Origin: Syntrophomonas sp. UBA4807
GTDB lineage: Bacteria; Bacillota; Syntrophomonadia; Syntrophomonadales; Syntrophomonadaceae
Assembly: GCA_002402575.1 (NCBI GenBank)
Contig: DHGD01000019.1
Span: 2,266 to 11,980 of the forward strand
Reading direction: 5' to 3'
Length of the DNA: 9,715 bases
Shown one piece after another: positions 1 to 6,674 of the stretch (the stretch's first letter is position 1; each line of letters starts with the position of its first letter). Position numbers and translations under genes: made by a program. The notes beneath the pieces are model-generated. The model was given only the letters and a program-made list of their open reading frames with translations, searched no databases and had not been told where the DNA came from.

Positions 1-32
1 CCGTCCCCCTGACAACCCCTTTATACAGAAGG

Positions 33-40
33 CATACATT
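33..40 (+). promoter_or_regulatory. possible sigma-E-type -10 element upstream of spoIVFA-like gene
   Basis: The octamer CATACATT matches the -10 consensus of the mother-cell sporulation factor sigma-E (CATACA-T). It lies about 66 bp upstream of the GTG start at 106, and spoIVFAB is a known sigma-E operon in Bacillus subtilis. The weak point is the -35: 13-15 bp upstream there is only GACAACC-like sequence, a poor match. A perfect TATAAT at 55-60 also lies in this region, but it has no recognisable -35 at the right distance. Confidence 0.35.
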
Positions 41-105
41 TTGGCCTGCTTTTATATAATGTAGCATGAATGCTTGATTGAAGTCGGCAAAAGGGGGTCA
101 AGCCG

Positions 106-675
106 GTGCTGTGGAGTTTTAAAGTAAGATTACTGGTAGTTATAGCTGTTGTTGCCCTGGTGGGATACTCGCTGCAGTCTGGAAACTGGAGCAGGAGCTG
201 GATTGAACCGGCTCTGCGAGTAATCCTTTATGAGGATCAGCAGGCTACCCAGATCTTGGCCGTTATAAGCGAGCGTTTATCAGGTTATAAGATAAGCCCT
301 GCCGTTTCAGAGCAGGTTCTTCAGCTTCCCAGCGCTTATACCGGAGTGGCGCGTCCCTTCGGCAACAGTTGGGATGCCAGTCAGAATAAATCGGTCTTGT
401 TCCCGGGAGTGCTCCTGCAGGTCAGCCCCAATTCGCCAGTCAAACCGGTACTGCCCGGCAAGGTCAATTTAGTACAGGGAGACACCGGGCAATATAAAGT
501 CGTAATAGAACACGAACAGGGACTTACTTCCGAATACGGACAACTGGATAGGGTTATGGTAAGGGCGGGGCAAAAGGTTTCGAAGGATACCGTCATCGGG
601 CGCAGCGGGAACCAGCTCTATTTTGCCGTCAACTCCCCGCAAGGACCTTTGGATCCGAGCCATCTGTTTCCATAA
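106..675 (+). CDS. spoIVFA: SpoIVFA-like membrane protein with degenerate LytM/M23 domain
   Basis: This is a 189-residue protein with one N-terminal membrane segment (about residues 8-24) and a C-terminal LytM/M23-like beta domain (about 97-187). The GTG start at 106 follows a good ribosome binding site, AAGGGGG at 91-97. In active M23 peptidases the ligands are H-x3-D, a His in a YAHL-like motif, and HxH. Here the first site reads FPGVLL, the YAHL equivalent is YGQL (Q146) and the HxH strand is QLYF (Y172), so the domain should not bind zinc or cut peptidoglycan. Family knowledge: SpoIVFA of B. subtilis anchors and restrains the protease SpoIVFB in the outer forespore membrane. The next gene is a SpoIVFB-like protease that starts one base after this stop, which supports the name. 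Sequence similarity to characterised SpoIVFA is only general, so a generic M23-family membrane protein is the alternative. Confidence 0.75.
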   Translation: MLWSFKVRLLVVIAVVALVGYSLQSGNWSRSWIEPALRVILYEDQQATQILAVISERLSGYKISPAVSEQVLQLPSAYTGVARPFGNSWDASQNKSVLFPGVLLQVSPNSPVKPVLPGKVNLVQGDTGQYKVVIEHEQGLTSEYGQLDRVMVRAGQKVSKDTVIGRSGNQLYFAVNSPQGPLDPSHLFP

Positions 676-1539
676 ATGATTCCGTTAGCTAAGGTCGCCG
701 GCACCTTTTATCGCATCCACTGGCTGGCAGTGGCCTTGATCGGCCTGGGTATTTATATAGGCCAAGGGAGGTTGCTGCTGCTGCTCTTAGCAGCTCTTTT
801 TTTTCATGAGATGGCCCACATCATAACCGCCCGGGCATTAGGTGTCAAGGTTAACGCTGTAGAGATTACGCCTTTTGGAGGGCAAGCCCATATTGAGGAT
901 TTCACGGGGCTGGACCCGGACAAAGAGATTTTCATGTCCCTGGCAGGCCCATTTGCCAGTCTATCCCTGGCTGCTTTTTTTTATTTTGTGCCTACCGGTC
1001 TGGATAGTGCTGCCAGTCAATGGCTAATGTACTGCAACCTTTTTTTAGGCCTTTTCAACCTTGTGCCCGCGCTTCCCATGGATGGCGGCCGGATTCTGCG
1101 CTCCTGGCTTTCACCCTGGTTGGGATTCAGAAGGGCTACGCGCTTGGCTGCATTTATGGGTATGGTATGTGCTCTGATCATTATTGGCCACGGCTATTAC
1201 TACGCCCGTCAAACCCTTCTTATGGCCCAGGAGATAATAGCAGGATTTATCCTGTTCTGGTTTGCTATCCGGGAAAGCCGTTTTCTGGCCTACTCTTTCA
1301 TGCGCTATCTGATCCATAAGAAATCGGAGTTAAACCGCCTGGGAATGCTGGAATCCAGGCAGCTGGTCAGTTCCTTGAATACTCCCCTGAGCAGTCTGCT
1401 CAAAGAAACCCGGCCCAAGTATTATCTGATTGTGGTAGCTTTGGATGATTTCCATCATGTAGCCGGGGTGTATACCGAAACCGAAATAATTGAATGCTTT
1501 ATGGAAAAGGGACCTAGAGCCACCCTGCGGCAGTGTTGA
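676..1539 (+). CDS. spoIVFB: SpoIVFB-like M50 intramembrane metalloprotease (site-2 protease)
   Basis: This is a 287-residue polytopic membrane protein, close to the roughly 288 residues of B. subtilis SpoIVFB. The zinc site HEMAH is at residues 44-48 (catalytic E45), and the second M50 motif NLVPALPMDGG is at 128-138, with D136 as the third ligand. Hydrophobic segments occupy about residues 12-42, 86-106, 115-135, 155-172 and 183-198. The soluble tail from about 218 to 282 has the position and length of the CBS-like domain of SpoIVFB. Known role in the family: cleavage of the pro-sequence of sigma-K in the mother cell late in sporulation, with SpoIVFA as partner. The ATG follows the preceding TAA directly and lacks a clear ribosome binding site, so translation is probably coupled to spoIVFA. 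A housekeeping M50B protease with another substrate cannot be excluded, but the order spoIVFA-spoIVFB argues for the sporulation role. Confidence 0.85.
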   Translation: MIPLAKVAGTFYRIHWLAVALIGLGIYIGQGRLLLLLLAALFFHEMAHIITARALGVKVNAVEITPFGGQAHIEDFTGLDPDKEIFMSLAGPFASLSLAAFFYFVPTGLDSAASQWLMYCNLFLGLFNLVPALPMDGGRILRSWLSPWLGFRRATRLAAFMGMVCALIIIGHGYYYARQTLLMAQEIIAGFILFWFAIRESRFLAYSFMRYLIHKKSELNRLGMLESRQLVSSLNTPLSSLLKETRPKYYLIVVALDDFHHVAGVYTETEIIECFMEKGPRATLRQC

Positions 1540-1549
1540 AAGGTAAAGT

Positions 1550-1582
1550 CCGGGCAGCAGCTCCGGCTGAATTTGCCCTCGG
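1550..1582 (+). other. imperfect two-part hairpin downstream of spoIVFB
   Basis: CCGGGCA (1550-1556) can pair with TGCCC..CGG (1574-1582, with a two-base bulge). Inside it CAGC (1558-1561) pairs with GCTG (1566-1569). It starts 11 bases after the spoIVFB stop, but no U-tract follows directly (the first T run is at 1595-1599). It may be a weak terminator or a 3'-end stabilising stem; chance folding is also possible. Confidence 0.3.
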
Positions 1583-1590
1583 CTATCACA

Positions 1591-1619
1591 TTGCTTTTTC
1601 AAACTTAAAACTCTATTAT
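1591..1619 (+). promoter_or_regulatory. candidate sigma-A promoter for the radical SAM operon
   Basis: TTGCTT at 1591-1596 and TATTAT at 1614-1619 are separated by exactly 17 bp. The -10 matches 5 of 6 consensus bases and the -35 matches 3 of 6. It would start transcription near 1626, giving a leader of about 97 nt before the TTG start at 1723. It sits in the only sizeable gap between spoIVFB and the radical SAM gene, which suggests the latter is expressed in vegetative cells independently of the sporulation genes. Confidence 0.5.
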
Positions 1620-1722
1620 AGAAAGATAAGCTCAAAAGCCAACAATTTAAAACGGTCCCCATAGCAGATATATGCTAGTTGCCATGCAAGGGTTTAAGCA
1701 ACACTGAAGCGAGGTTGTCGAT

Positions 1723-3558
1723 TTGCAGCAGAAACTGATTTGCGACATACTGCCCCGGGTCAGTAAACCGGCCCGGTACTCCGGCGGAGAATTGAATATC
1801 ATTAAGAAAAATTGGGATTTTAGCGGGGTCAAGATGTTGCTTGCCTTCCCTGACGTTTATGAAGTGGGGATGTCGCACGTAGGCAGCAAAATTCTATATG
1901 GGCTGGTCAATGAACGGACCAATCATCTGTTGGAGCGTTGCTATGCGCCCTGGCCGGATATGGAGAATGAAATGCGCAAGGAGGGGATTCCCCTCTATGC
2001 TTTGGAGAGCTTTCAACCCATAGAGAATTTTGATGTAATTGGATTCAGCTTACAGTATGAACTTTCTTTGACTAACGTATTAAATATGCTTGATTTAGGA
2101 CGCATACCGGTTCTCGCCAAAGACCGCGAGCTGCAGCACCCCATTGTGATCGGGGGCGGTCCGGTTTGTGCCAATCCGGAGCCATTTGCTGATTTCTTCG
2201 ATGCCCTGGTGATTGGCGATGGAGAAGAAGTGATAGTGGAGATATTGAACTTGGTAGAAAGTTGCCGCGGGGCGCAGCGCCGGGATTTACTGATGCAGTT
2301 GGCTCGACTTGAAGGGGTTTATGTACCTTCTCTATATGAAGTGGAGTATAACCATGCAGGTCGTTGCCAGGCTATAAGGCCTGTGGATAGTGCAGCCCCC
2401 AAGCGGGTGCGGCGCAGAGTTGTAAAAAGCCTGGATGCCGCGTATTTTCCCAATAAGCCGGTGGTGCCCTATATGTCTGTGGTGCATGATCGCGCTGTTG
2501 TTGAGGTAATGCGGGGCTGCCAGCGGGGCTGCCGCTTTTGCCATGCCGGAATGGTATATCGGCCGGTTCGGGAGCGTCGTCTGAAGACACTTCTGGACCA
2601 GGCCGAAGCGCAGATTCGCAGCACCGGCTACGATGAAATCTCACTGGTATCACTCAGCACCCTGGATTTCTCACAGGTTAAGCCTCTGGTTACCGAATTG
2701 GCGCAGAAATATGCCGCTGAAGGCATTGGTGTGGCCTTACCTTCGCTGCGGGTGGACCAGTTTTCGGTGGAAATGGCAAGTCAGGTGCAGAAGGTGAGAA
2801 AGACTACTCTTACCCTGGCGCCAGAAGCGGGTACGCAGAGACTGCGCGATGCCATAAATAAGAATGTCAGTGAAGATCAGTTGCTGGAGGCCGCTTCGGC
2901 CGCGTTTTCCTCTGGCTGGAACGCCCTCAAGCTGTATTTTATGATCGGTTTGCCCGGGGAGCGCGAAGAGGATCTGGAGGGCATTTCCGACCTCTTGTTT
3001 AAGGTCAGGCACCGCGGTTACGAGCTGTCCAGGCGCAAAGTAGAGATCCGTGCTAGCCTGGCCTATTTCGTGCCCAAAGCCCATACCCCCTTCCAATGGC
3101 GCGCTCAGGATTCAATTGCACAGCTTCAGGAAAAACGCCGCTACTTGACTAGGCGCCGCTTGAAAGGCATCAAACTGAGCTTTCATGATGAAGCGACTTC
3201 CTATCTGGAAGGCACTATCGCTCGCGGTGACCGGCGCATGGGGGAAGTGATCCTGCGCGCCTGGCAGAAAGGGTGCCGTTTTGATGGCTGGAGCGAGCAC
3301 TTCCGCTTCTCGGCCTGGATGGAGGCTTTTGAGGAATGCGGAGTGGATGGTGATACTTATGTCACCCGGAGGCGCGCTTATGAGGAGTTCCTTCCCTGGG
3401 ATATCATTGATAGTGGGATTGACAGAGAATTCCTGATCCAGGAGGATGAGTTGGCTGAGCGGGGCGTCAGCAGCAGCGACTGCCGCATGGAGGGATGCAA
3501 TGACTGCGGGGTATGCACCTCTCTGGAAGTGGAACTGGATATTGCGGAGGACGAGTAA
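1723..3558 (+). CDS. TIGR03960-type B12-binding-domain/radical SAM protein of unknown function
   Basis: This is a 611-residue protein with the three-part layout of the TIGR03960 family. An N-terminal domain resembling a B12-binding fold covers about residues 35-180 (FPDVYEVGMSHVG at 42-54, VIGGGPVCANPEP at 142-154, IGDGEE at 164-169). A radical SAM core covers about 250-470, with the 4Fe-4S motif CQRGCRFC (C266, C270, C273). The C-terminal tail carries four cysteines (C587, C592, C595, C598). I do not see the classical DxHxxG cobalamin-base motif, so B12 binding is uncertain. The TTG start is preceded by GAGG at 1711-1714; an in-frame ATG at 1684 is ruled out by an in-frame stop just before 1723. 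The stop overlaps the next gene's ATG by one base. The family is widespread but its substrate is unknown. Its fixed partner is the DUF2344 protein that follows, and an RNase G comes next, so an RNA-related reaction is a plausible inference. Confidence 0.9.
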   Translation: MQQKLICDILPRVSKPARYSGGELNIIKKNWDFSGVKMLLAFPDVYEVGMSHVGSKILYGLVNERTNHLLERCYAPWPDMENEMRKEGIPLYALESFQPIENFDVIGFSLQYELSLTNVLNMLDLGRIPVLAKDRELQHPIVIGGGPVCANPEPFADFFDALVIGDGEEVIVEILNLVESCRGAQRRDLLMQLARLEGVYVPSLYEVEYNHAGRCQAIRPVDSAAPKRVRRRVVKSLDAAYFPNKPVVPYMSVVHDRAVVEVMRGCQRGCRFCHAGMVYRPVRERRLKTLLDQAEAQIRSTGYDEISLVSLSTLDFSQVKPLVTELAQKYAAEGIGVALPSLRVDQFSVEMASQVQKVRKTTLTLAPEAGTQRLRDAINKNVSEDQLLEAASAAFSSGWNALKLYFMIGLPGEREEDLEGISDLLFKVRHRGYELSRRKVEIRASLAYFVPKAHTPFQWRAQDSIAQLQEKRRYLTRRRLKGIKLSFHDEATSYLEGTIARGDRRMGEVILRAWQKGCRFDGWSEHFRFSAWMEAFEECGVDGDTYVTRRRAYEEFLPWDIIDSGIDREFLIQEDELAERGVSSSDCRMEGCNDCGVCTSLEVELDIAEDE

Positions 3559-4244
3559 TGCGCTTGCGAGTCGAATACAGAGTGGGGCCGGAACTTCGCT
3601 TTCTGGCTAATTTAGATATGATGCACGCCATGGAAAGGACGTTGCGCCGGGCCAGAATTCCCTATGCCCTGAGCGAGGGCTTTAATCCCCATATCAGGCT
3701 TTCTTTGGGAACGGTTTTGCCGGTGGGCTTGTGGGGCGAAAGGGAGTATTTTGATATCGACCTGGTTGCGGAAATGAAGGCGGAGAAGTTTGTCGAACAA
3801 CTCAACACTGTATTTCCAGAGGGCTTGAAGGCCGCACAGGCTATTGCCATTGAACCTTCCGCTCCGTCTATTATGAGCGTGGTCAACGCGGCCAGCTACG
3901 TCTTTAAAGTGGAAAACGCTGCTGCCGAGGTCCGGGAACAAATCAAGACCATGACCACGCAGCCGGAGTTGGTGGTGCCCAGCCGGGGTAAAAAGAAAAA
4001 CCGTCCCAAAGACTTGAAGCCGGGAATTTATAAAATCAAGGTCAAGACAGAGGAGCAATTTGATATTATTGAAGTATGGGCAAGCACCGGAGCGTCGGTC
4101 AACGTACGATTTGACGAACTGCTTGACCTCATGGCGCTGATGGGTTTATCAAGGCGGCAGGTGGCAGATGTGTGGCGCGGCGGCAACTATTGCCGGGTTG
4201 AAGGGCATTTCTATACCCCCATGGAGCAGGTGAAAAAAGTGTGA
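3558..4244 (+). CDS. TIGR03936/DUF2344 radical-SAM-linked protein
   Basis: This is a 228-residue soluble protein of the DUF2344 family, found beside TIGR03960 radical SAM proteins or fused to their C terminus in some bacteria. The family signature is near the N terminus: FLANLDMMHAMERTLRRARI at residues 15-34, then SEGFNPHIRLSLG at 39-51 and PVGLWGERE at 55-63. A basic stretch at 143-154 (GKKKNRPKDLKP) could contact RNA or another acidic partner. I chose the ATG at 3558 over an in-frame upstream start at 3513. It gives the normal family N terminus (MRLRVEYRVG), it follows GGAGG at 3546-3550 with 7 bp spacing, and it overlaps the previous stop as TAATG. The stop overlaps the GTG of the RNase gene as GTGA. 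Such overlaps suggest a fixed ratio of the two proteins. Biochemical function is unknown; a substrate-binding or carrier subunit for the radical SAM enzyme is only an inference. Confidence 0.88.
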   Translation: MRLRVEYRVGPELRFLANLDMMHAMERTLRRARIPYALSEGFNPHIRLSLGTVLPVGLWGEREYFDIDLVAEMKAEKFVEQLNTVFPEGLKAAQAIAIEPSAPSIMSVVNAASYVFKVENAAAEVREQIKTMTTQPELVVPSRGKKKNRPKDLKPGIYKIKVKTEEQFDIIEVWASTGASVNVRFDELLDLMALMGLSRRQVADVWRGGNYCRVEGHFYTPMEQVKKV

Positions 4245-5662
4245 TCAGAGAGATCGTGGCCGAGGTTTATCCCTGGGAGTCCCGGGTGGCTATCGTTGAA
4301 GACGGCCGCCTGGCTGAAGTTTTCTGGGCAGATCAGAATGAGAGTGTGGGCAATGTTTACAAAGCCCGGGTCAAAGATATTATTCCCGGTCTGTCCTGCG
4401 CTTTCGTGGATATCGGTCTGGCAAAAAATGCCTTTCTCTATGCGGGAGACATCATATCCCCAGACAAGAAACGGGGCGGCCATGTTTTTGACCTGCTGAA
4501 AAGCGGCCAGGACATATTGGTGCAAGTCAAAAAAGAGGCTTTTTCTGAAAAAGGCGCCCGGGTAACAGGCAATATTACCATTCCAGGCCATTTTCTGGTG
4601 CTGCTGCCCTTTCAGGGCGAGGTCTCCATCTCCCGCAAGATAACCGACAGTAAACGCCGCGAGTACCTGCGCAGCCTGGTGAACAGCTTTAAGCCTGGTG
4701 AATACGGGTGCATTTTGCGCACTGCCTGCCTGGAGGCTGATGATGACGAGATTCTTTCCGAACTGGCTGACCTCATCAAGGTATGGCATGAGATCCAGGA
4801 TCGTTATCAGCGCATGAAGACCCCCAGTATTATCTATGAGGATATCGACGTATTGGAACGCACCCTGCGGGATTATCTGGATGTTGAAATCCGCCGTATC
4901 ATACTCAACAATGAACGTCTGCGGGATAGGGTTTTGAATTACCTTCAGCAGAAGTCCACCATTTGCAAGGCGGTTTTGTACGAACCCGGCGACCTGTTTG
5001 AAAAATATGGCCTGGAAAAAGACATCCGCCGCGCCCTGAGAAGGAAGGTATGGCTGAAAAACGGGGGCTATCTGATCGTGGATGAAACCGAAGCCATGAC
5101 TGTTATCGATGTGAACAGCGGCAAATATACTGGCAAGGATGATTTCGAAGATACCGTATTCCGCATCAACCTGGAGGCAGCCATAGAAATTCCCAGGCAA
5201 CTCAGGTTGCGCTGCCTGGGGGGTATCATTCTGATAGACTTCATAGACATGAAGAATAAAATCAATCAAGATGAGATAGTGGAGACCTTGAAGCGGGAAC
5301 TGGCCAAAGACAAGGCGCATACCCGCATCATTGGCATGACCGGACTGGGCTTTTTGGAGATGACCCGCAAGAAATCACGCTATGGCATTTCTGAGATTTT
5401 CACCTACGAATGCACCCGCTGCAATGGCAAAGGACGGACCGTCAATCTTCAGTCAGTGGCCTGTGAGATCAAACGCAAGCTGATCAATATGGACTACATC
5501 CAGCAGGATACTCTCATCTGTGAGGCCCATCCCGACCTCATTGACGAGATTAATCATGATGCCAAGGATTTGCCCTTTATCGAAAAACGCTGTGGCAAGA
5601 AGGTCAAGTTCTTAAAAAGCGACCGTTTAGGACCACTGGAATACACCTTACGCGGTCAATAG
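4241..5662 (+). CDS. rng: ribonuclease G (RNase E/G family endoribonuclease)
   Basis: This 473-residue protein is close to E. coli RNase G (489 residues) and has no long C-terminal scaffold, so it is of the G type. An S1-like RNA-binding region covers about residues 36-120 (GNVYKARVKDIIPG, FVDIGLAKNAFLY). The catalytic DNase I-like region has VIDVNSGKYTG with D290 and N292, and LIDFIDM with D333. These match D303, N305 and D346 of RNase E in both identity and spacing. The zinc-link motif CTRC (C391, C394), which supports dimerisation, follows at the same distance as in RNase E. Known family roles are single-strand endonucleolytic cuts in mRNA decay and in rRNA 5'-end maturation. The GTG start overlaps the preceding TGA, with AGGTGA at 4228-4233 as ribosome binding site. 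The zinc-link and catalytic residues are intact, so the enzyme should be active. It converges with the permease gene, 18 bp away. Confidence 0.95.
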   Translation: MIREIVAEVYPWESRVAIVEDGRLAEVFWADQNESVGNVYKARVKDIIPGLSCAFVDIGLAKNAFLYAGDIISPDKKRGGHVFDLLKSGQDILVQVKKEAFSEKGARVTGNITIPGHFLVLLPFQGEVSISRKITDSKRREYLRSLVNSFKPGEYGCILRTACLEADDDEILSELADLIKVWHEIQDRYQRMKTPSIIYEDIDVLERTLRDYLDVEIRRIILNNERLRDRVLNYLQQKSTICKAVLYEPGDLFEKYGLEKDIRRALRRKVWLKNGGYLIVDETEAMTVIDVNSGKYTGKDDFEDTVFRINLEAAIEIPRQLRLRCLGGIILIDFIDMKNKINQDEIVETLKRELAKDKAHTRIIGMTGLGFLEMTRKKSRYGISEIFTYECTRCNGKGRTVNLQSVACEIKRKLINMDYIQQDTLICEAHPDLIDEINHDAKDLPFIEKRCGKKVKFLKSDRLGPLEYTLRGQ

Positions 5663-5681
5663 ATGATTAGCTTGACCGTGT
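5650..5681 (+). terminator. hairpin across the rng stop codon, between convergent genes
   Basis: ACGCGGTCAA (5650-5659) can pair with TTGACCGTGT (5672-5681). That is ten base pairs including one G-U in the plus-strand RNA, around a 12-nt loop holding the rng stop codon. On the minus-strand RNA the same position is an A-C mismatch, so the fold favours rng mRNA. No U-tract follows, so it would be a weak or factor-dependent terminator, or a 3'-end stabilising stem. Confidence 0.35.
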
Positions 5682-6601
5682 CAGAGGTTGAACAGGCTCA
5701 GCCAAAACATGTAAGTAAAGGCCGACAGGATGGTGGTTGCCACGATGGTAGTCCCAGCCAGGTCGGCCTCTCCATTCATTTGAGCGGCCAGGGAATAATT
5801 GATCTCTGCGCTGGGCGCGGCCAACATGATCAAGAGGGCTTTGGCGGAGACATCCATGGGAAGGCTGAAAGCAGCCATCAGTCCGAAGGCGATCAGAGGC
5901 ATGAGGAGCAGTTTGAATATGCTGCTCCAGGCCAAGACCGGCCAGCGTTCCGGCTTTATAGCCAGGCTGAGGCTGGCGCCGATGCAGCATAAAGCCAGGG
6001 GCAAAGTAATCTGAGTTAGCAGCAGCAAGGCCTGTTCGACGCATGAAGGAATTCCCAGTCCCGACAGCGAAAAGCCCATTCCCGCAACAGCCCCTATGAT
6101 GAGAGGATTTTTAACCAGATTGAGCAGGAATTGTCCTGCATTAAAGCCCTGATTCTGCACCGGGCTGAAGGCCGCCACCGACAGTATGTTTACCACCGGA
6201 ACGGCCATGGCGGTGAAGACGCTGCCGATGGCCATACCGCTGTCGCCCAGGGCGTAGTAGCAGATGGGAAGGCCGATATATACGAAATTGGAACGAAAAT
6301 TGTTATTTACGAAGGTGCAGGCTGCGGCGGGCGGATAGTGGGCCAATCTGCCCCATGCCCGGCTCAAGGCGAAAATGGCCAGAATGGTTGCTGCCATCAC
6401 CAGAAGATGACTGGGGCTGAAAAGTGATAAAAAATCGGAGCGGGAAATCTTATGGAACAGCAACAGAGGCAAAAGTACGTAGAATATCAACTGGTTGGAC
6501 TGGTCAACATATGTTGTGCTGAAAAGCCCGGCCCGATGCAGTCCGTAGCCGGCAGCCAGCACCATAAATATGGGGGCTAAGATTAAAACAATCGCTGTCA
6601 T
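5681..6601 (-). CDS. AEC-family (auxin efflux carrier) permease
   Basis: This is a 306-residue, highly hydrophobic protein with about ten membrane segments, the usual size and layout of bacterial AEC transporters (TC 2.A.69). Visible family signatures are the N-terminal helix ending AAGYGLHRAGLF (residues 16-27) and the central NFRSNFVYIGLPI (101-113). The C-terminal half has an LAAPSAEINYSLAAQM segment followed by a final TTIVATTILSAFT helix. Known members move small organic anions such as malate or malonate, or auxin-like acids; the substrate here cannot be read from sequence. I chose the ATG at 6601 because GGGAAG at 6608-6613 sits 6 bases ahead of it; an in-frame TTG at 6619 is possible but has no better site. 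It runs against the neighbouring conserved operons. A strong terminator lies 27 bp upstream of its start, so it needs its own promoter or read-through. A weak candidate (minus strand TTGACT at 6709-6704, TATTGA at 6687-6682) lies beyond that terminator. Confidence 0.88.
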   Translation of the reverse strand: MTAIVLILAPIFMVLAAGYGLHRAGLFSTTYVDQSNQLIFYVLLPLLLFHKISRSDFLSLFSPSHLLVMAATILAIFALSRAWGRLAHYPPAAACTFVNNNFRSNFVYIGLPICYYALGDSGMAIGSVFTAMAVPVVNILSVAAFSPVQNQGFNAGQFLLNLVKNPLIIGAVAGMGFSLSGLGIPSCVEQALLLLTQITLPLALCCIGASLSLAIKPERWPVLAWSSIFKLLLMPLIAFGLMAAFSLPMDVSAKALLIMLAAPSAEINYSLAAQMNGEADLAGTTIVATTILSAFTYMFWLSLFNL

Positions 6602-6627
6602 GGCATTCTTCCCATGCAAACGACCCT

Positions 6628-6660
6628 AAAAAACCGGGTTGGTTATCAACCCGGTTTTTT
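6628..6660 (-). terminator. intrinsic terminator after the carbonic anhydrase gene
   Basis: A perfect 13-bp inverted repeat (6628-6640 with 6648-6660) encloses a 7-nt loop. The core is GC-rich (CCGGGTT/AACCCGG) and is flanked by six A and six T, so the minus-strand transcript ends in a U-run. It begins 15 bp past the carbonic anhydrase stop. By symmetry it can also act on the plus strand. Confidence 0.9.
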
Positions 6661-6674
6661 GGAACGATCGCAAC

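Noticed and set aside
106..675. Active M23 cell-wall endopeptidase
   Set aside because: The zinc ligands and the catalytic histidine are missing.
1540..1722. Small gene in the spoIVFB-radical SAM gap
   Set aside because: No plus-strand frame with a start and ribosome binding site is long enough; minus-strand frames there run into the radical SAM gene as shadows.
3513..3557. Upstream start for the DUF2344 gene
   Set aside because: It adds 15 residues read from the end of the radical SAM gene; the ATG at 3558 has a better ribosome binding site and the family N terminus.
4211..5320. A 369-codon open frame on the minus strand
   Set aside because: It is antisense to the well-supported rng gene with all catalytic motifs; its product shows no family signature.
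5663..5992. Plus-strand open frame just after rng
   Set aside because: It is a low-hydrophobicity shadow of the permease gene on the other strand, with no ribosome binding site.
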